A stretch of DNA of 64,000 nucleotides from Balneolaceae bacterium (GTDB taxonomy: Bacteria > Bacteroidota > Rhodothermia > Balneolales > Balneolaceae): the NCBI GenBank assembly GCA_017795005.1, contig CP051242.1, forward strand, positions 2,566,976-2,630,975, in the 5' to 3' direction. The translations under genes and the position numbers were made by a program. Positions 18,301 through 27,885 of the stretch are shown piece after piece (position 1 is the stretch's first letter; the number at the start of each line of letters is the position of its first letter). The notes under the pieces were generated by a model. The model saw nothing but the letters and a program-made list of their open reading frames with translations, did not search any database and was not told the origin of the DNA.

Positions 18301-19700
18301 AAGGATTCGCCGGTGCTTTTTATGGAACAGGTTCAAACCCGGGTGATACTTTACAGCCAAATGTTCTTTATTACGATGAAACATTCCCCGGCACAGATAA
18401 TCAACGCTGGAGAGCTCCATCAGATGCCAGTGACAATGTCGTAGCATCGAGAGGTCATTTTATTTTCTTTTTTGGAGATATAGATGCAGATGTTCGCTAC
18501 AATGATGTTTTCCCCTTTCCTATGATACTTACTGCACAGGGACAGGAAAATGAAGGAGACGGTACAAAAGTGGATTTCGGAGTAACCTATACTACCACCG
18601 CCGATTCAGGCTGGAATTTAGTTGGAAATCCATTTGCTGCTTCCATTGATTGGGACGATAACGGAAACTGGACTAAAACCAATGTAGACAATACAATATA
18701 CGTTTGGGATAACACCAGCAGCAGTTATAAAACCTGGAACGGTGCTACCGGAGACCTTACCAGTCAGGGATTAATCGCTCCTTTTCAATCTTTTTGGATT
18801 AAAGCAAATAATACAAGTCCTGCTCTTGAAGTCTTTAAAGACGCCAAAACAATTAATGGTATTTATGTTGGTAAACAATCAAAAAACAACCAAAAAACTG
18901 AAGTATCTGATGTTCCGGTTTTTTCCATAAGAATAGATTCTGAAGAATTTAGTACGTCTACTCATTTTATGTTTTCTGAGGGAGCTAAACTAGGTAAGGA
19001 TATCTATGACGGCTATCGTTTACTTCCTCCTCCTGATGTCCAGAATTACATTGATATTTATTCTTTCACCCAATCGAAAGAGCGCCTTTCTGTAAATAAT
19101 CTTCCACGATATTTTGGAGAACCTATTGAAGTTCCGATTTATATAACTGCGTATGAAAATGGATTTTCAGCAAGTAGAGAAATTAATATTACGGCTCCTG
19201 GTTTACGAAATATCCCCGATGGCTGGACTATCGAATTAATTGACCCAAAAAATGGAGCAAATTCAATTATTACAGAGTCGTTTAAGAGAACTTTTTACAA
19301 AACTAGTTCTTCAGAAATCAGTGCTCCAAATATTACTTCTGATTCCGGCCTTGTTCTTACTACTTCAAATAATAATGGAGCTAAAAAATTTATTTTAAAA
19401 ATTACTCCCGGAGAAGATGCTGATGAAATTCCCGCAAATTTCAATCTAAAACAAAATTATCCAAATCCATTTAATCCATCCACTACTATAGAATTCGAGT
19501 TGTCTCTTCAAAGCTTTGTAACCCTGGAAATTTTTGACTTATTGGGCCGTAAAGTTGCCACTCTTATTGATAATGAAGAGCTTAACGCAGACACTCATCG
19601 GGCAATCTGGAATTCCGGTGGAGCAGCTAGTGGTATTTACTTCTATCGTTTAACAGCAAGGGATGTCGTTCTAACCCGAAAAATGACTCTTATCAAATAG
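12330..19700 (+). CDS. Giant T9SS-secreted adhesin with three CBM3 modules and twelve Ig-like repeats
   Basis: The 2456-residue protein starts at a TTG that gives a good signal peptide (cleavage after SLIQAQ, about residue 31). Domains in order are: CBM3 (about 32-190), six Ig-like repeats of about 103 residues (194-813), CBM3 (816-977), six Ig-like repeats (984-1600), CBM3 (1603-1767), a beta-rich region (1770-1965), a conserved region shared with the next two giants (about 1970-2360) and a T9SS type A sorting domain (about 2365-2456) with QNYPNPFNPSTT and ending in TRKMTLIK. CBM3 binds crystalline cellulose or chitin. I infer a cell-surface adhesin exported by the type IX system. The CBM3 plus six-Ig block appears twice, in the same order, as a segmental duplication. 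Confidence 0.85.
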   Translation: MSFTFKIPPSFFGRICFIIFLIFFPSLIQAQTIRLQYSNNSTNTTSNSIKPHFKLYNDGASTLNLSDVKVRYWFTSEPPGMDIFAIDYAVVGNGNITSSFGEIGGNRYVEIGFTSGATIPGYLGGAGANTFPAGANTGNVQPRVRDDVYANYDQSDDYSFDAGITSYTDYTLMTVYYQGSLVWGTPPAGGSEAESMSVTVQPSTTTAGNTISPSPTVELLDASSNPVEGIEITVTVNQNSFAGGSVTTVATDASGLAVFDDLTLEDAASGYTLTFDADDDDAALVSDVVSNSFTVNASSPTSMTVSTQPPGTSTAGTTISPNPAVTITDTYGNPVSGINVDAIINKNSFASGTTTVSTNASGVATFTDLVINMAATGYLITFDADAGGVSNVNSPSFSVIAAAASAMTITQQPTESVVTGVISGPPTVRLADAFNNPVSGVNITVSETGGYTFDAGTLTKATNASGIASFNNLSITTGDTDYQLTFNAAAGGVSNVNSNLFDVVAAGGSMSLTVQPTETVAGVIISPSLQVELLDGGSSPVSGVDITVSLNQNSFASGTVTRTTNGSGIATFNDLVINTADVDYQITFDADLTGVPDAFSNDFDIVASIPTTLSMSTQPATSVAGSSISGPPEVLLTDTFGNPVSGVDVVVSVNQNSFASGTTTVPTDASGIASFSNLVINTKATGYQLTFDPDASGIANILSNTFTVNAATAANMVITTQPTDIFAGATISPSPRVTVTDIFGNLVTGKNISATLNQNSFSGGSTTIVATNSSGIAIFSNLKISTIATNYQITFSGTGLSSANSNLFDVNQPNPAFGSIRLQYDNSQTAASSSSIKPWIRFYNESGYDINLSDLTVRYWFTSEPSGVDQFNIDWAQMGNGNVTGTFDQLPGAGNYYMEIGFSSSTVLPIGLGGDGSTANLFPDNATSGEIRIRVQNNGAGNYTQTDDYSYDAGTTTYTDYDSINVYYKGVLVWGIPPPGATDPESITITQQPSNGTAGSALSPSPTVLLKDGLDNPVPGIDVTVTVNQNSFTGGSTTIVTTDASGLAVFDNLVLENADTGYELTFDPDAPLLSNVISNSFDIDPDSPVGMSVSAQPAASTTAGATISATSVTMTDAYGNPTPGENVTITLNQNSFASGTLTQSTNASGIATFSNLVITTAATGYQITFDATAAGVGNVNSNTFAITASAATSIVITQQPLESVVSGFVEGPPSVLLTDTFGNPVPSANVTVSENGGYTFDGGTLTKATNASGIAIFDDLSITTANADYRLVFDPAPIGISNLSSNFFDVIAPTGSIEVTAQPAQTVAGATMASVSVELVDLVDVPISGVDITISINQNSFASGTFTRTTNGSGIATFNDLVITSADVDYEITFDADQVGVPNISSNMFNIIADAPASMSISTQPGNTPSGSTLSGPPAVTIIDAYGNPVSGIDVDVTLNQNSFNAGTTTQTTNSLGIAEFDDLTITTIATGYQLTFDPDAGGLSNSLSNSFEITNDVPSTVQITVQPVETTGGISISPYPTVLVTDAGTNPVPGVNVAVTLNKDNFDVGSTVIATTNSEGLAIFSNLKISEVDTDYQLTFTVSSLTPAVSNLFDVVQPNPPFGTIRVQYSSTTTALSSGDIRPRIIVHNDSDLNINLSDVTVRYWFTSEPTESAGSDQFAVFYAEMGAGNVSGTFNDIQGNHFLEISFSDATVLASGLGGDGSTADLFPADARTGQIQMQISQSGGSGNFDQSDDYSFDPTITGTYVDYDSINVYYKSQLVWGVQPGNITTRFYSRQSGSWEEGTNWSLVSHIGAVSTVAPSVNDTVVIGNSHIINFTQNTTSNEASVTVDSAGTLQTGAFILDGTSDFSLENFGTLGIGSPDGISSSGSSGSIQNSGTRTFSTAANYTYNGTEAQVTGNGLATQFSGDLTIDNSFGVRASDNQEVMGVLNLTNGPLIISSGNNLIANTKNVNNGSLILERQITGSTGWRMLSSPVSTDYDDFLDSTITQGFAGAFYGTGSNPGDTLQPNVLYYDETFPGTDNQRWRAPSDASDNVVASRGHFIFFFGDIDADVRYNDVFPFPMILTAQGQENEGDGTKVDFGVTYTTTADSGWNLVGNPFAASIDWDDNGNWTKTNVDNTIYVWDNTSSSYKTWNGATGDLTSQGLIAPFQSFWIKANNTSPALEVFKDAKTINGIYVGKQSKNNQKTEVSDVPVFSIRIDSEEFSTSTHFMFSEGAKLGKDIYDGYRLLPPPDVQNYIDIYSFTQSKERLSVNNLPRYFGEPIEVPIYITAYENGFSASREINITAPGLRNIPDGWTIELIDPKNGANSIITESFKRTFYKTSSSEISAPNITSDSGLVLTTSNNNGAKKFILKITPGEDADEIPANFNLKQNYPNPFNPSTTIEFELSLQSFVTLEIFDLLGRKVATLIDNEELNADTHRAIWNSGGAASGIYFYRLTARDVVLTRKMTLIK

Positions 19701-19742
19701 TCCAACCAAATAATCCCAAATTATTAAACCTTTCTAAAACGG

Positions 19743-19759
19743 GTTAGAATCAGCTAATC
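19743..19759 (+). promoter_or_regulatory. Operator-like element shared upstream of adhesins 2 and 3
   Basis: GTTAGAATCAGCTAATC lies 55 bases before the start of the second giant adhesin. A 15/17 match (GTTAGAATAGGCTAATC) lies at 27886-27902, about 60 bases before the third. The core TTAG-N6-CTAA is palindromic. This suggests a shared regulator, or an upstream region duplicated with the genes. Confidence 0.4.
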
Positions 19760-19785
19760 TAAAACCCTACTTAAGTTAGTTTCGC

Positions 19786-19793
19786 TACCTTTG
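19786..19793 (+). promoter_or_regulatory. Putative -7 promoter box of the second giant adhesin
   Basis: TACCTTTG is an exact match to TAnnTTTG, 21 bases before the ATG at 19814. It is identical over 12 bases to the box before the pagL-like gene. No good -33 element is visible. If real, the second adhesin has its own promoter rather than relying on read-through from the first. Confidence 0.45.
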
Positions 19794-19813
19794 TAATCGA
19801 TTTTATAATATAG

Positions 19814-22800
19814 ATGGCGACAGGCAGAAAAAATATCAAAAAAAGGTTATTTGGACTGTTCCTTTTTTTCATAGTGGGGATGGCTTCAGAGGTGCTGTTC
19901 GCTCAGGTCTCAGGCTATAATTTTCGTTTAAAGGTTCAAATCAATGCTTCTCAGGTAAGTGGAACCGGTACCCTTACAAACTTTCCTGTTCTCGTTAGTG
20001 CTACCCGTAATGAACTTAGAAGTACTGGAAATGGTGGTAATGTTGAAAATATTAATGGCTATGACATCATTTTTACAGGAGCAAACGGTACCACCATATT
20101 AAGTCATCAGCTGGAAACATACGACCCTGTAACGGGTGAAATTGAATTCTGGGTTCGTTTTCCTTCCGTTTCAGCAACGGTAGATACCGAGTTTTATGTC
20201 TACTTTGGTAACTCAGGAATCTCTACAGATCAATCTACGACTAATGTTTGGGACTCAAATTACAAAATGGTTCTCCACCTGAATGGAGATGTTTTGGATT
20301 ACTCGGGTGAGGGCACTGATGGAGCAAATACCGGAACTATTTCCACTACCGGGCAAATTGGACTGGCAAGAGATTTCGATGATACCAGTGATCGTATAAT
20401 TATTGCTGATAATGGTGTCTCACCTTTAGACATCAGTGGGAATATCACAATTTCCTTTTGGATGCGAATAGCTAATGTCGGAGACGGTCCGGATATCTTC
20501 ACAAAAGGTAATTATACCAATGGATATTCAGTTTGGACTAATGATTCAGGAGGTCTGCGTTTCCAAATTAATAATGATGCCCTTAATGCTCCAAATGGGA
20601 GTATTACTAATAATGTTTGGGCTTACACCGTTTTTACACGGGCCTCTAATGGAGATCGTAATATTTACGTAAATGGAACTTCTGTAGCCAGTGACAATTC
20701 TATTGAATCGTTTAATGTAGATGATGAAGATGTATATCTTTCTACAGCCTCATTCTGGCCCTATTTGGGAGATTTTGATGAAGTTAGAATTTCAAATAAT
20801 ACCCGTAGTTCCGACTGGATTGCTACAGAGTACAATAACCAATTCTCACCGGCCTCCTTTTTCGCTCTGTTAAATGCCGAACCTTATCTGGATAATATTG
20901 AGGGTACAACCATTACCTATAACTCAGGTGATTCCCCCACTGTAATTACCTCGTCTCTAACCATATCAGATGGAGATGACACAGATTTGGAAGGAGCAAC
21001 AGTCTCAATAACCAGTAATTTTGATGACACAGAAGATGTACTTGGTTTTGTAGATCAAAATGGAATCACCGGAAGTTACTCTTCTGTGACAGGAGTATTA
21101 ACGCTAACCGGAACTTCATCTGTTGCAAACTATCAAACCGCATTACGAAGTGTTACCTACGAGAATACTGATCCCGCCCCTTCTGAGCTTACAAGAACCA
21201 TTAGCTTCACAGTTAATGATGGTGATGATGACAGCAATACCAGTACACGAAATATTAATGTTGTAAAGGTTAATATTGCTCCATCACTGTCAAATATCGA
21301 ATCTGGTGCAATTGTTTACTTTGCTGGTAATGGAGAAAAAGTCATTACATCTACCATCGATGTCACCGATTTGGATGACACCAATATCGAAAGTGCGGTA
21401 GTCCAGATTACTTCAAATTACCTTTTATCTGAAGACACCCTTCGATTTGTTGATCAGAATGGAATTACAGGGGTTTGGACTGATGGAACAGGCACGTTAA
21501 CACTTTCGGGAACTGCTACAAAAGCAACATATAAAGCGGCTTTAAGATCGATTACCTACGAAAATACAGCCGGTAGTCCTGATATGTCTACCAGAACGGT
21601 TAGCTTTACAGTTAATGATGGAACGGAAAGCAGTTCTTCCTCCACAAGAGATATTGAATTCCCAACCGAAATCACTGAGTTAGCTTCTTACAAAAGTATT
21701 GGTGTTTTTCACTTTGATGCACAGGATGCAGATGGTGATGGTGACTCTGGAACTAATCAGCCTGCAGATGGAGCTTTAACAACATGGGGTGACCGCTCCG
21801 ATAATACTGCTCCTGCTGCAAGTACTGTGGATTTATCCTTCACAGCAAATGCAGTATCAGAAGAGGCGCTATTAAATGCTTCTTATTTAGGAGAAAGAGG
21901 AGCTTTATTGTTTGATGGAGTTGATGATTACTATGAACGCACAACCGATAATGCAATTCTAAATACTACCACTTTTACAGAAAAGTCTTTTGCATTTGTA
22001 ATTCGAACCGGAAGTTCGACAGCTGGCTTTCAGGTGTTTTATGAACAAGGCGGCGGTACAAGAGGCTATAATTTTTCAGTGTTTGATGGTGTTTTATATG
22101 CACACGCTTACAATAGATCAGGAGGTACTGCTTGGGGTGCTCCGGACGGAGGGCACCGTCCACTGAACCTTGGTTCCGTAGAAACTAACACTACTTATAT
22201 CACTATTGCTAATCATGATAACGCCACTTGGGAAGCTTCTATAAATGGAGGAACTATTTCTCAGGTCACCAATGCCGGAAGTATGGCCTCTCATACCGGG
22301 AATGCAGCTATTGGTGCAAGTGATGGAAACACGAGAGATCCTATCGGCTTTTCAAATACTCCAGGGGTTCCATTCAATGGTTATATTGCCGAGATGATTT
22401 CCTGGAACAATGCTCTTTCGGCATCGGATTTTACCAATATCTATAGTTTTTTAAGTGAAAAATGGTTTAATGAGCCACCGGTTCTTTCAGGTACAGAAGT
22501 CTCCGCACTTTCTTATTCAGAAGGTGAACCTGCAACTGTAATTACCTCTTCTCTTACGGTAATCGATGCAGATAATACAAACCTTGATAGTGCTAAAGTG
22601 TACATTTCGTCCGGGTTTAATAGTGCACAGGATGTACTTGCATATTCAACCGACCTTGGAATTTCCGGTTCTTATGATTCTGGCTCTGGTGTACTTACTC
22701 TTACCGGAACTACTACTGTAGCCAATTATCAAACCGCATTAAGAAATGTAACCTATCAAAACACTGAATTAGTTAGTCCTTCCACAACAACAAGAGAAAT

Positions 22801-25800
22801 AAGTTTTGAGGTATACGACTGGGATGATGTTAGTAATGTAGCAACACGCGAAATTGATATAGTACCATCTAATGATGCCCCCACCCTTGCAAATTTCGAA
22901 GGTACAACGTTAGCTTTCACCGAAGGAGACTCACCTACTTCCATAAGTTCAGCTATTACAACTGCCGATAATGACGATGCGAATTTGCAAGGTGCAACAA
23001 TAAGTTTTGTAAGCAACTATTTTTTGGGGGAAGATGAATTAGCATATGTAGATGCAAATGGAATTACAGGATCTTTCAACAGTTCAACAGGAATTTTAAC
23101 ACTTTCAGGGTCTACAACCTTAGCTAATTATCAGACTGCACTACAAAGTGTTACCTATGAAAATTTAAGTTCTGATCCGGTAACCGGTCTTGACAGAATA
23201 ATAGAAATCCGGACTTTTGATGGAATCGATAGTAGTGCTACAGGAACCCGTCGTACTATCTCAGTATCCAGTTTAAATACAGCTCCGACACTGGCAAATA
23301 TAGAGACAAGTAGCGTTTTCTACTCCGTTGGTGATTCTTCTATAGTTACTTCGGCAATCTCTCTGACTGACCCCGATGACACAAACATCGAAACTATTAC
23401 CTTCCAGATAACCGGAAACTACTCCAGTTCAGAAGATATATTAACCTTTTTACCCATTTTTGGGATTACTTCTTCATGGAATGATTTAAATGGAACAATC
23501 ACTTTGACCGGACCTGCTTCAAAAGCTGATTTTCAATCTGCTGCAAGAACCGTTCGATATAAGAATACCTCCAATACCCCTTCCGACCTTGAACGAACAA
23601 TTAGTATAACAGCTAATGATGGCGACGATGATAGTAATATTGCTACCAGAACTATTTCCTTCAGTATTCCTAAGTCTGTTTCTGATCTTTTAGTTTGGTT
23701 AAAAGCAGATGCAGGTACATACACCGATTCGGGTTGTTCATCTGCAGCTACCTCCTCTTTGGATAATGTTGGATGTTGGGAAGATCAAAGTGGAAATGGA
23801 AATGACTTTACTACTACGGGTACTACTCCGGATCTTCAAACCAGTGTTGGAACAATTAATTCACAAAATGCGATTGAATTCCCAGGAGGTTCTGCAGTCA
23901 GATTAGAGGATATTGATGCAGAGAATTACTTAAACGGACTTGATGAAGTCACCATTTTCTTTGTTATAGAATCGGATGGGGTAAATACAGACAGAGGATT
24001 CTGGACAACCTACGAGCCGGATGGAACTCTGGATGATGAAGTCTTTAGTATACGTTATGATGATACCGGTGATAACGGAGGAGCAAATGATGTAATTACC
24101 ACCGGGATGCGTGATTTACCGGTCGCCTTCGTTCAGGAGAGTTTTGAGGATGCACAAACCACTTCTCCTCAAATTGTAATGTTAAAATGGACTTCTGAAG
24201 TAAATTATGAGCTTTATGTAGATGGCGTTTTAAGTAACCCTACTTTTTTCCAAAATATACCTACGGGTGTTCTTTCAAATGTTACTACTGCAATAATCGG
24301 ACAAGGAACGCATGATGCATCCGATAGCTGGGCTGGATTAATAGCCGAAGTTATCCTTTACGGAAAAGAAGTTTCTATTTCGGAGCAGGAAGATGTGGAA
24401 GATTATCTTTCTACAAAATACGGTATCGCAATCCGGTCACTTACAGCTGCAACCGGAGGAGAAGCCATTTCTGCCGACGACGCGAATACTACTTATACAA
24501 CATTAACAGGCCCTAGAGTTCAGGAAAGCTTTGCAGGTGAGTTTACCAATGGAGGTACTTTCATCTTTAATGCACCAGCGGGATACGAATGGGATACCGG
24601 TGGCGGAAATCCAGGAGCATCTGTACTTCCGGGTTTTGGAGGCACCACCTCACTTGCTATAGGATTTACAAGCAGAACTACTTCTCAGATAACATTTACG
24701 ATAAGTGCTGAGTCTACTACCAATCCCGGGGAAATAACCTTTTCGAATTTCAGAGTAAGACCAACGACCGGAACACTTCCAAATACCGGAAATATTACGA
24801 ATGTTGGGACAACAGGACTTGGTGGTGCTACCAGTTATGGCACCTTAACAATGGTAGCCGGAACACAAATTGAGATGGAATTTGCACAACAACCATCCAC
24901 ATCTAATTTAAATGCGCCGATTGCTCCTCCGGTTCGCCTTCAACTCATTGACCAATTTGGGAATCCGGTAGAAGAAGGTCGTATTGATGTTGATATTGCA
25001 CTAAATCAAGTGAGCGGATCCGGAGTCTTGAGTGGTACAACAACGGTAGAAACCAACTTATTTGGAATTGCAGAGTTTAATAATATTCAGGTTGATGCTG
25101 TTGGTTCTTATAATCTTACAGCATCCAGCGCAGGTCTCGCTGATACAACCAGTGCCGACTTTGATGTTGTAGTACTTGGGCAACTTACTCAATTCACAGT
25201 ACAAAGAGTTCCTTCTGGTAATATTGCCAATAAATTAGCCGGACAATCATTCAATATTACAGTGGTTGCCCGTGACGGAGCTCAGGATACGGTTGATACA
25301 TTTACAGGAACTGTTTCAATTTCTTCAAATTGTACCCTTGGAAGTGGTCAAGGTACCACTGCTAGTTTTGTTGGAGGAGTTTTATCGTCTCATACTGTTT
25401 CTGTTTCATCCGTCGGTACCTGTTCTCTTACTGCAACAAATACTTCAGGATCGGAAACAGGAAACAGCAACACCTTTGATGTTACTCCGGGTGCAGCCTC
25501 TGCTTTGGAAACAACCATTTCAGCTAATCCAAGTGTTATTTTTAATGATGGATTCTCTACATCTACAATTACTGTACAGCTGAAAGATTCTGAAGGTAAC
25601 AACCGAACGGTTGGAGGAGAAACAATTGTGCTAAATACAACCGATGGATCTCTAGGCTCTGTTACCGATAATGGAAACGGGACTTATACCGCAACACTTA
25701 CATCATCAATTGTAGAAGGCATAGCTACCGTTACCGGTACTTTGAATGCAGTTGCAATTACAGATAATGCACAGGTAGAATTCGCTGAATTCAATAATAT

Positions 25801-27871
25801 CTGGCAATCCTCTGTCGGTTCTGTTGCTAATGCCCGAAACTGGGATTTGGCTACAAATTGGAGTTCCGGTTCCGTTCCGATACCTGCTGATAAAGTTTTG
25901 ATACCTGCTACTCCATCCGTAGGAAATGAACAGCCAGTTATCAGCACTACTAATACAACGGTAGCTCAACTTTCCATCGAAGCCAGCGCCACAGTTACAG
26001 TTTCAGGGGGAATTGAATTAATTGTAACTGGAGAATTATCCGGTGAAGGTGAAATACTGGGAAGTAATACTGATTCATTAAGTGTGGGTGGTGATCTGGA
26101 TATTTCAGACGCATCGGTTGGCTTTGTAAAACTAGATGGAAGCGTTAATCAGGGAGTTGCTTCACCAAACAGCTATTTAAACCTTGAACTGGATAACTCA
26201 AACGGTGCTGATTTTACTTCGAATCTGATTATATCTGATACTTTAAAACTGACTTCCGGGATACTTTTCATGCCTACAGGAACAAATCTGATTGCGAATA
26301 CAAAGGAGTATGGTACCGGGCTAATCAGAATGCAACGGAGAATGTACGGCGTACAAGGTTGGAGATTAATCTCCTCTCCTATTGATACGACTTTTAACGA
26401 GTTGCTTGATGAAGTTCTGACACAAGGTTATGCTGGTGCATTCTATAGTACAGGTTCAAATCCTGGTGATACACTGCAACCTAATGTGCTAACTTATTTA
26501 GAAAATTATGATGGTACAGATAATCAGCGATACCGAAGTCCTGATTCATATAGTAACGGGGATATTGCAAGTAATGGAAAGGTGCCAGTAGGAACAGGTA
26601 TGTTCCTTTATTCTTTTGGAAATATTCCAGGAGATTCAAGGTATAACGATCCCCTTCCGGATACATTAGATGTTACTGGTAGAGAATTTGAAGGCGATGG
26701 AACTGAAGTTGATTTTGGCATTACTTATACCACATCCGCAGATTCTGGCTGGAACCTTGTAGGCAATCCTTTCCTTGCCACAATAGATTGGGATGATGCA
26801 CCTAACTGGACTAAAACGAATGTTGAGTCTACTATTTATATATGGGATCCTTCAGCAAATGGCGGTGATGGAGAATATTTAACCTGGAATGGAATCACCG
26901 GAACATTACCAAATGGTGGTTTAATTGCTCCTTTTCAGGGATTTTGGGTTAAGGCTAATGGAGCAAGCCCGGAATTGAAAGTGAATAAAGCCGCTAAAAC
27001 AACCGGCGGTTCATTCCTTAGAAAAGAAAAACTACAAGATTCTACCGAAGTAATTCTTTCCAAAGAAAAAACAGACCACCGTGTTATTCAGCTTCAGCTT
27101 GCGGCAAGTTCCAGCACCGGACGGTCAAAGAAAACGAATCTCACATTCTCAGATGAGGGCAGAAATGGAAAAGATATTTATGATGCCTATCGCCTGTTGC
27201 CTCTTTCAAATTCGCATATAGAGTTTCATAGTATTCTGGACAATGGAACTGAACTGGCAATCAATAATCTTCCGGTCGACTTCAATACACGAAATTTCAT
27301 ACCACTTCATTTTGCAGCTTATGAAGACGGTTTGCCCGTTTCAGGAGAGTTTGAAATTGTTTGGGGGGACTTACGAAGTGTTCCGGAAGATTGGCTGATT
27401 ACACTTATTGATAATGACACTGGCGAAGAAATTAATATGCTTGAAGAACTTTCCTATTCATTTAATCACACTACCAGAGCTAAGATTTCAAGAGCGGTTT
27501 CAAGTAATCCGCTTAAACCCAGCTATTCAATAAGACAAAAAGCTAAATCGATGGCTACTCGTTTTACTTTAAAGGTAAGTACCGAACAAATCGAGAGAGA
27601 TGTACCCGAAGAAGTATTTCTAGCCCAAAACTATCCAAATCCTTTCAACCCCACTACAACAATTCCATTTGGCTTAAATGAGACATCTAATGTTGAACTG
27701 GTAGTGTATGATATACTGGGTAGAAAAATTCAAACACTGGTTCAAAGTTCAATGAATCCAGGCAGATATAACATCCCGTTTGACGCTTCCTCCCTTGCAA
27801 GTGGCGTTTATTTCTATCGGTTAATAACAGATAATAAAGTTCTTGTAAAACGGCTTACCCTTATTAAGTAA
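19814..27871 (+). CDS. Giant T9SS-secreted protein with DUF2341, LamG and cadherin-like repeats
   Basis: The 2685-residue protein has a signal peptide (basic GRKNIKKR, cleavage after VLFAQ, about residue 31). Domains in order are: DUF2341 (about 36-135), LamG-type jelly roll (145-350), two cadherin-like repeats (about 355-615), a second LamG-like domain (623-885), three cadherin-like repeats (889-1279), a third LamG-like domain (1289-1539), a beta-rich domain (1544-1682), Ig-like (1686-1786), a paired module (1793-1892), an invasin/Big_1-like repeat (1896-1992), the shared region (about 2183-2590) and a T9SS type A sorting domain (2598-2685, QNYPNPFNPTTT). The cadherin-like units share GITGSYSS..TGVLTLTG and NYQTALRSVTYEN. 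It is probably a surface adhesin for polysaccharide or protein targets. Confidence 0.83.
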   Translation: MATGRKNIKKRLFGLFLFFIVGMASEVLFAQVSGYNFRLKVQINASQVSGTGTLTNFPVLVSATRNELRSTGNGGNVENINGYDIIFTGANGTTILSHQLETYDPVTGEIEFWVRFPSVSATVDTEFYVYFGNSGISTDQSTTNVWDSNYKMVLHLNGDVLDYSGEGTDGANTGTISTTGQIGLARDFDDTSDRIIIADNGVSPLDISGNITISFWMRIANVGDGPDIFTKGNYTNGYSVWTNDSGGLRFQINNDALNAPNGSITNNVWAYTVFTRASNGDRNIYVNGTSVASDNSIESFNVDDEDVYLSTASFWPYLGDFDEVRISNNTRSSDWIATEYNNQFSPASFFALLNAEPYLDNIEGTTITYNSGDSPTVITSSLTISDGDDTDLEGATVSITSNFDDTEDVLGFVDQNGITGSYSSVTGVLTLTGTSSVANYQTALRSVTYENTDPAPSELTRTISFTVNDGDDDSNTSTRNINVVKVNIAPSLSNIESGAIVYFAGNGEKVITSTIDVTDLDDTNIESAVVQITSNYLLSEDTLRFVDQNGITGVWTDGTGTLTLSGTATKATYKAALRSITYENTAGSPDMSTRTVSFTVNDGTESSSSSTRDIEFPTEITELASYKSIGVFHFDAQDADGDGDSGTNQPADGALTTWGDRSDNTAPAASTVDLSFTANAVSEEALLNASYLGERGALLFDGVDDYYERTTDNAILNTTTFTEKSFAFVIRTGSSTAGFQVFYEQGGGTRGYNFSVFDGVLYAHAYNRSGGTAWGAPDGGHRPLNLGSVETNTTYITIANHDNATWEASINGGTISQVTNAGSMASHTGNAAIGASDGNTRDPIGFSNTPGVPFNGYIAEMISWNNALSASDFTNIYSFLSEKWFNEPPVLSGTEVSALSYSEGEPATVITSSLTVIDADNTNLDSAKVYISSGFNSAQDVLAYSTDLGISGSYDSGSGVLTLTGTTTVANYQTALRNVTYQNTELVSPSTTTREISFEVYDWDDVSNVATREIDIVPSNDAPTLANFEGTTLAFTEGDSPTSISSAITTADNDDANLQGATISFVSNYFLGEDELAYVDANGITGSFNSSTGILTLSGSTTLANYQTALQSVTYENLSSDPVTGLDRIIEIRTFDGIDSSATGTRRTISVSSLNTAPTLANIETSSVFYSVGDSSIVTSAISLTDPDDTNIETITFQITGNYSSSEDILTFLPIFGITSSWNDLNGTITLTGPASKADFQSAARTVRYKNTSNTPSDLERTISITANDGDDDSNIATRTISFSIPKSVSDLLVWLKADAGTYTDSGCSSAATSSLDNVGCWEDQSGNGNDFTTTGTTPDLQTSVGTINSQNAIEFPGGSAVRLEDIDAENYLNGLDEVTIFFVIESDGVNTDRGFWTTYEPDGTLDDEVFSIRYDDTGDNGGANDVITTGMRDLPVAFVQESFEDAQTTSPQIVMLKWTSEVNYELYVDGVLSNPTFFQNIPTGVLSNVTTAIIGQGTHDASDSWAGLIAEVILYGKEVSISEQEDVEDYLSTKYGIAIRSLTAATGGEAISADDANTTYTTLTGPRVQESFAGEFTNGGTFIFNAPAGYEWDTGGGNPGASVLPGFGGTTSLAIGFTSRTTSQITFTISAESTTNPGEITFSNFRVRPTTGTLPNTGNITNVGTTGLGGATSYGTLTMVAGTQIEMEFAQQPSTSNLNAPIAPPVRLQLIDQFGNPVEEGRIDVDIALNQVSGSGVLSGTTTVETNLFGIAEFNNIQVDAVGSYNLTASSAGLADTTSADFDVVVLGQLTQFTVQRVPSGNIANKLAGQSFNITVVARDGAQDTVDTFTGTVSISSNCTLGSGQGTTASFVGGVLSSHTVSVSSVGTCSLTATNTSGSETGNSNTFDVTPGAASALETTISANPSVIFNDGFSTSTITVQLKDSEGNNRTVGGETIVLNTTDGSLGSVTDNGNGTYTATLTSSIVEGIATVTGTLNAVAITDNAQVEFAEFNNIWQSSVGSVANARNWDLATNWSSGSVPIPADKVLIPATPSVGNEQPVISTTNTTVAQLSIEASATVTVSGGIELIVTGELSGEGEILGSNTDSLSVGGDLDISDASVGFVKLDGSVNQGVASPNSYLNLELDNSNGADFTSNLIISDTLKLTSGILFMPTGTNLIANTKEYGTGLIRMQRRMYGVQGWRLISSPIDTTFNELLDEVLTQGYAGAFYSTGSNPGDTLQPNVLTYLENYDGTDNQRYRSPDSYSNGDIASNGKVPVGTGMFLYSFGNIPGDSRYNDPLPDTLDVTGREFEGDGTEVDFGITYTTSADSGWNLVGNPFLATIDWDDAPNWTKTNVESTIYIWDPSANGGDGEYLTWNGITGTLPNGGLIAPFQGFWVKANGASPELKVNKAAKTTGGSFLRKEKLQDSTEVILSKEKTDHRVIQLQLAASSSTGRSKKTNLTFSDEGRNGKDIYDAYRLLPLSNSHIEFHSILDNGTELAINNLPVDFNTRNFIPLHFAAYEDGLPVSGEFEIVWGDLRSVPEDWLITLIDNDTGEEINMLEELSYSFNHTTRAKISRAVSSNPLKPSYSIRQKAKSMATRFTLKVSTEQIERDVPEEVFLAQNYPNPFNPTTTIPFGLNETSNVELVVYDILGRKIQTLVQSSMNPGRYNIPFDASSLASGVYFYRLITDNKVLVKRLTLIK

Positions 27872-27885
27872 GCATTTCCTTTTTA

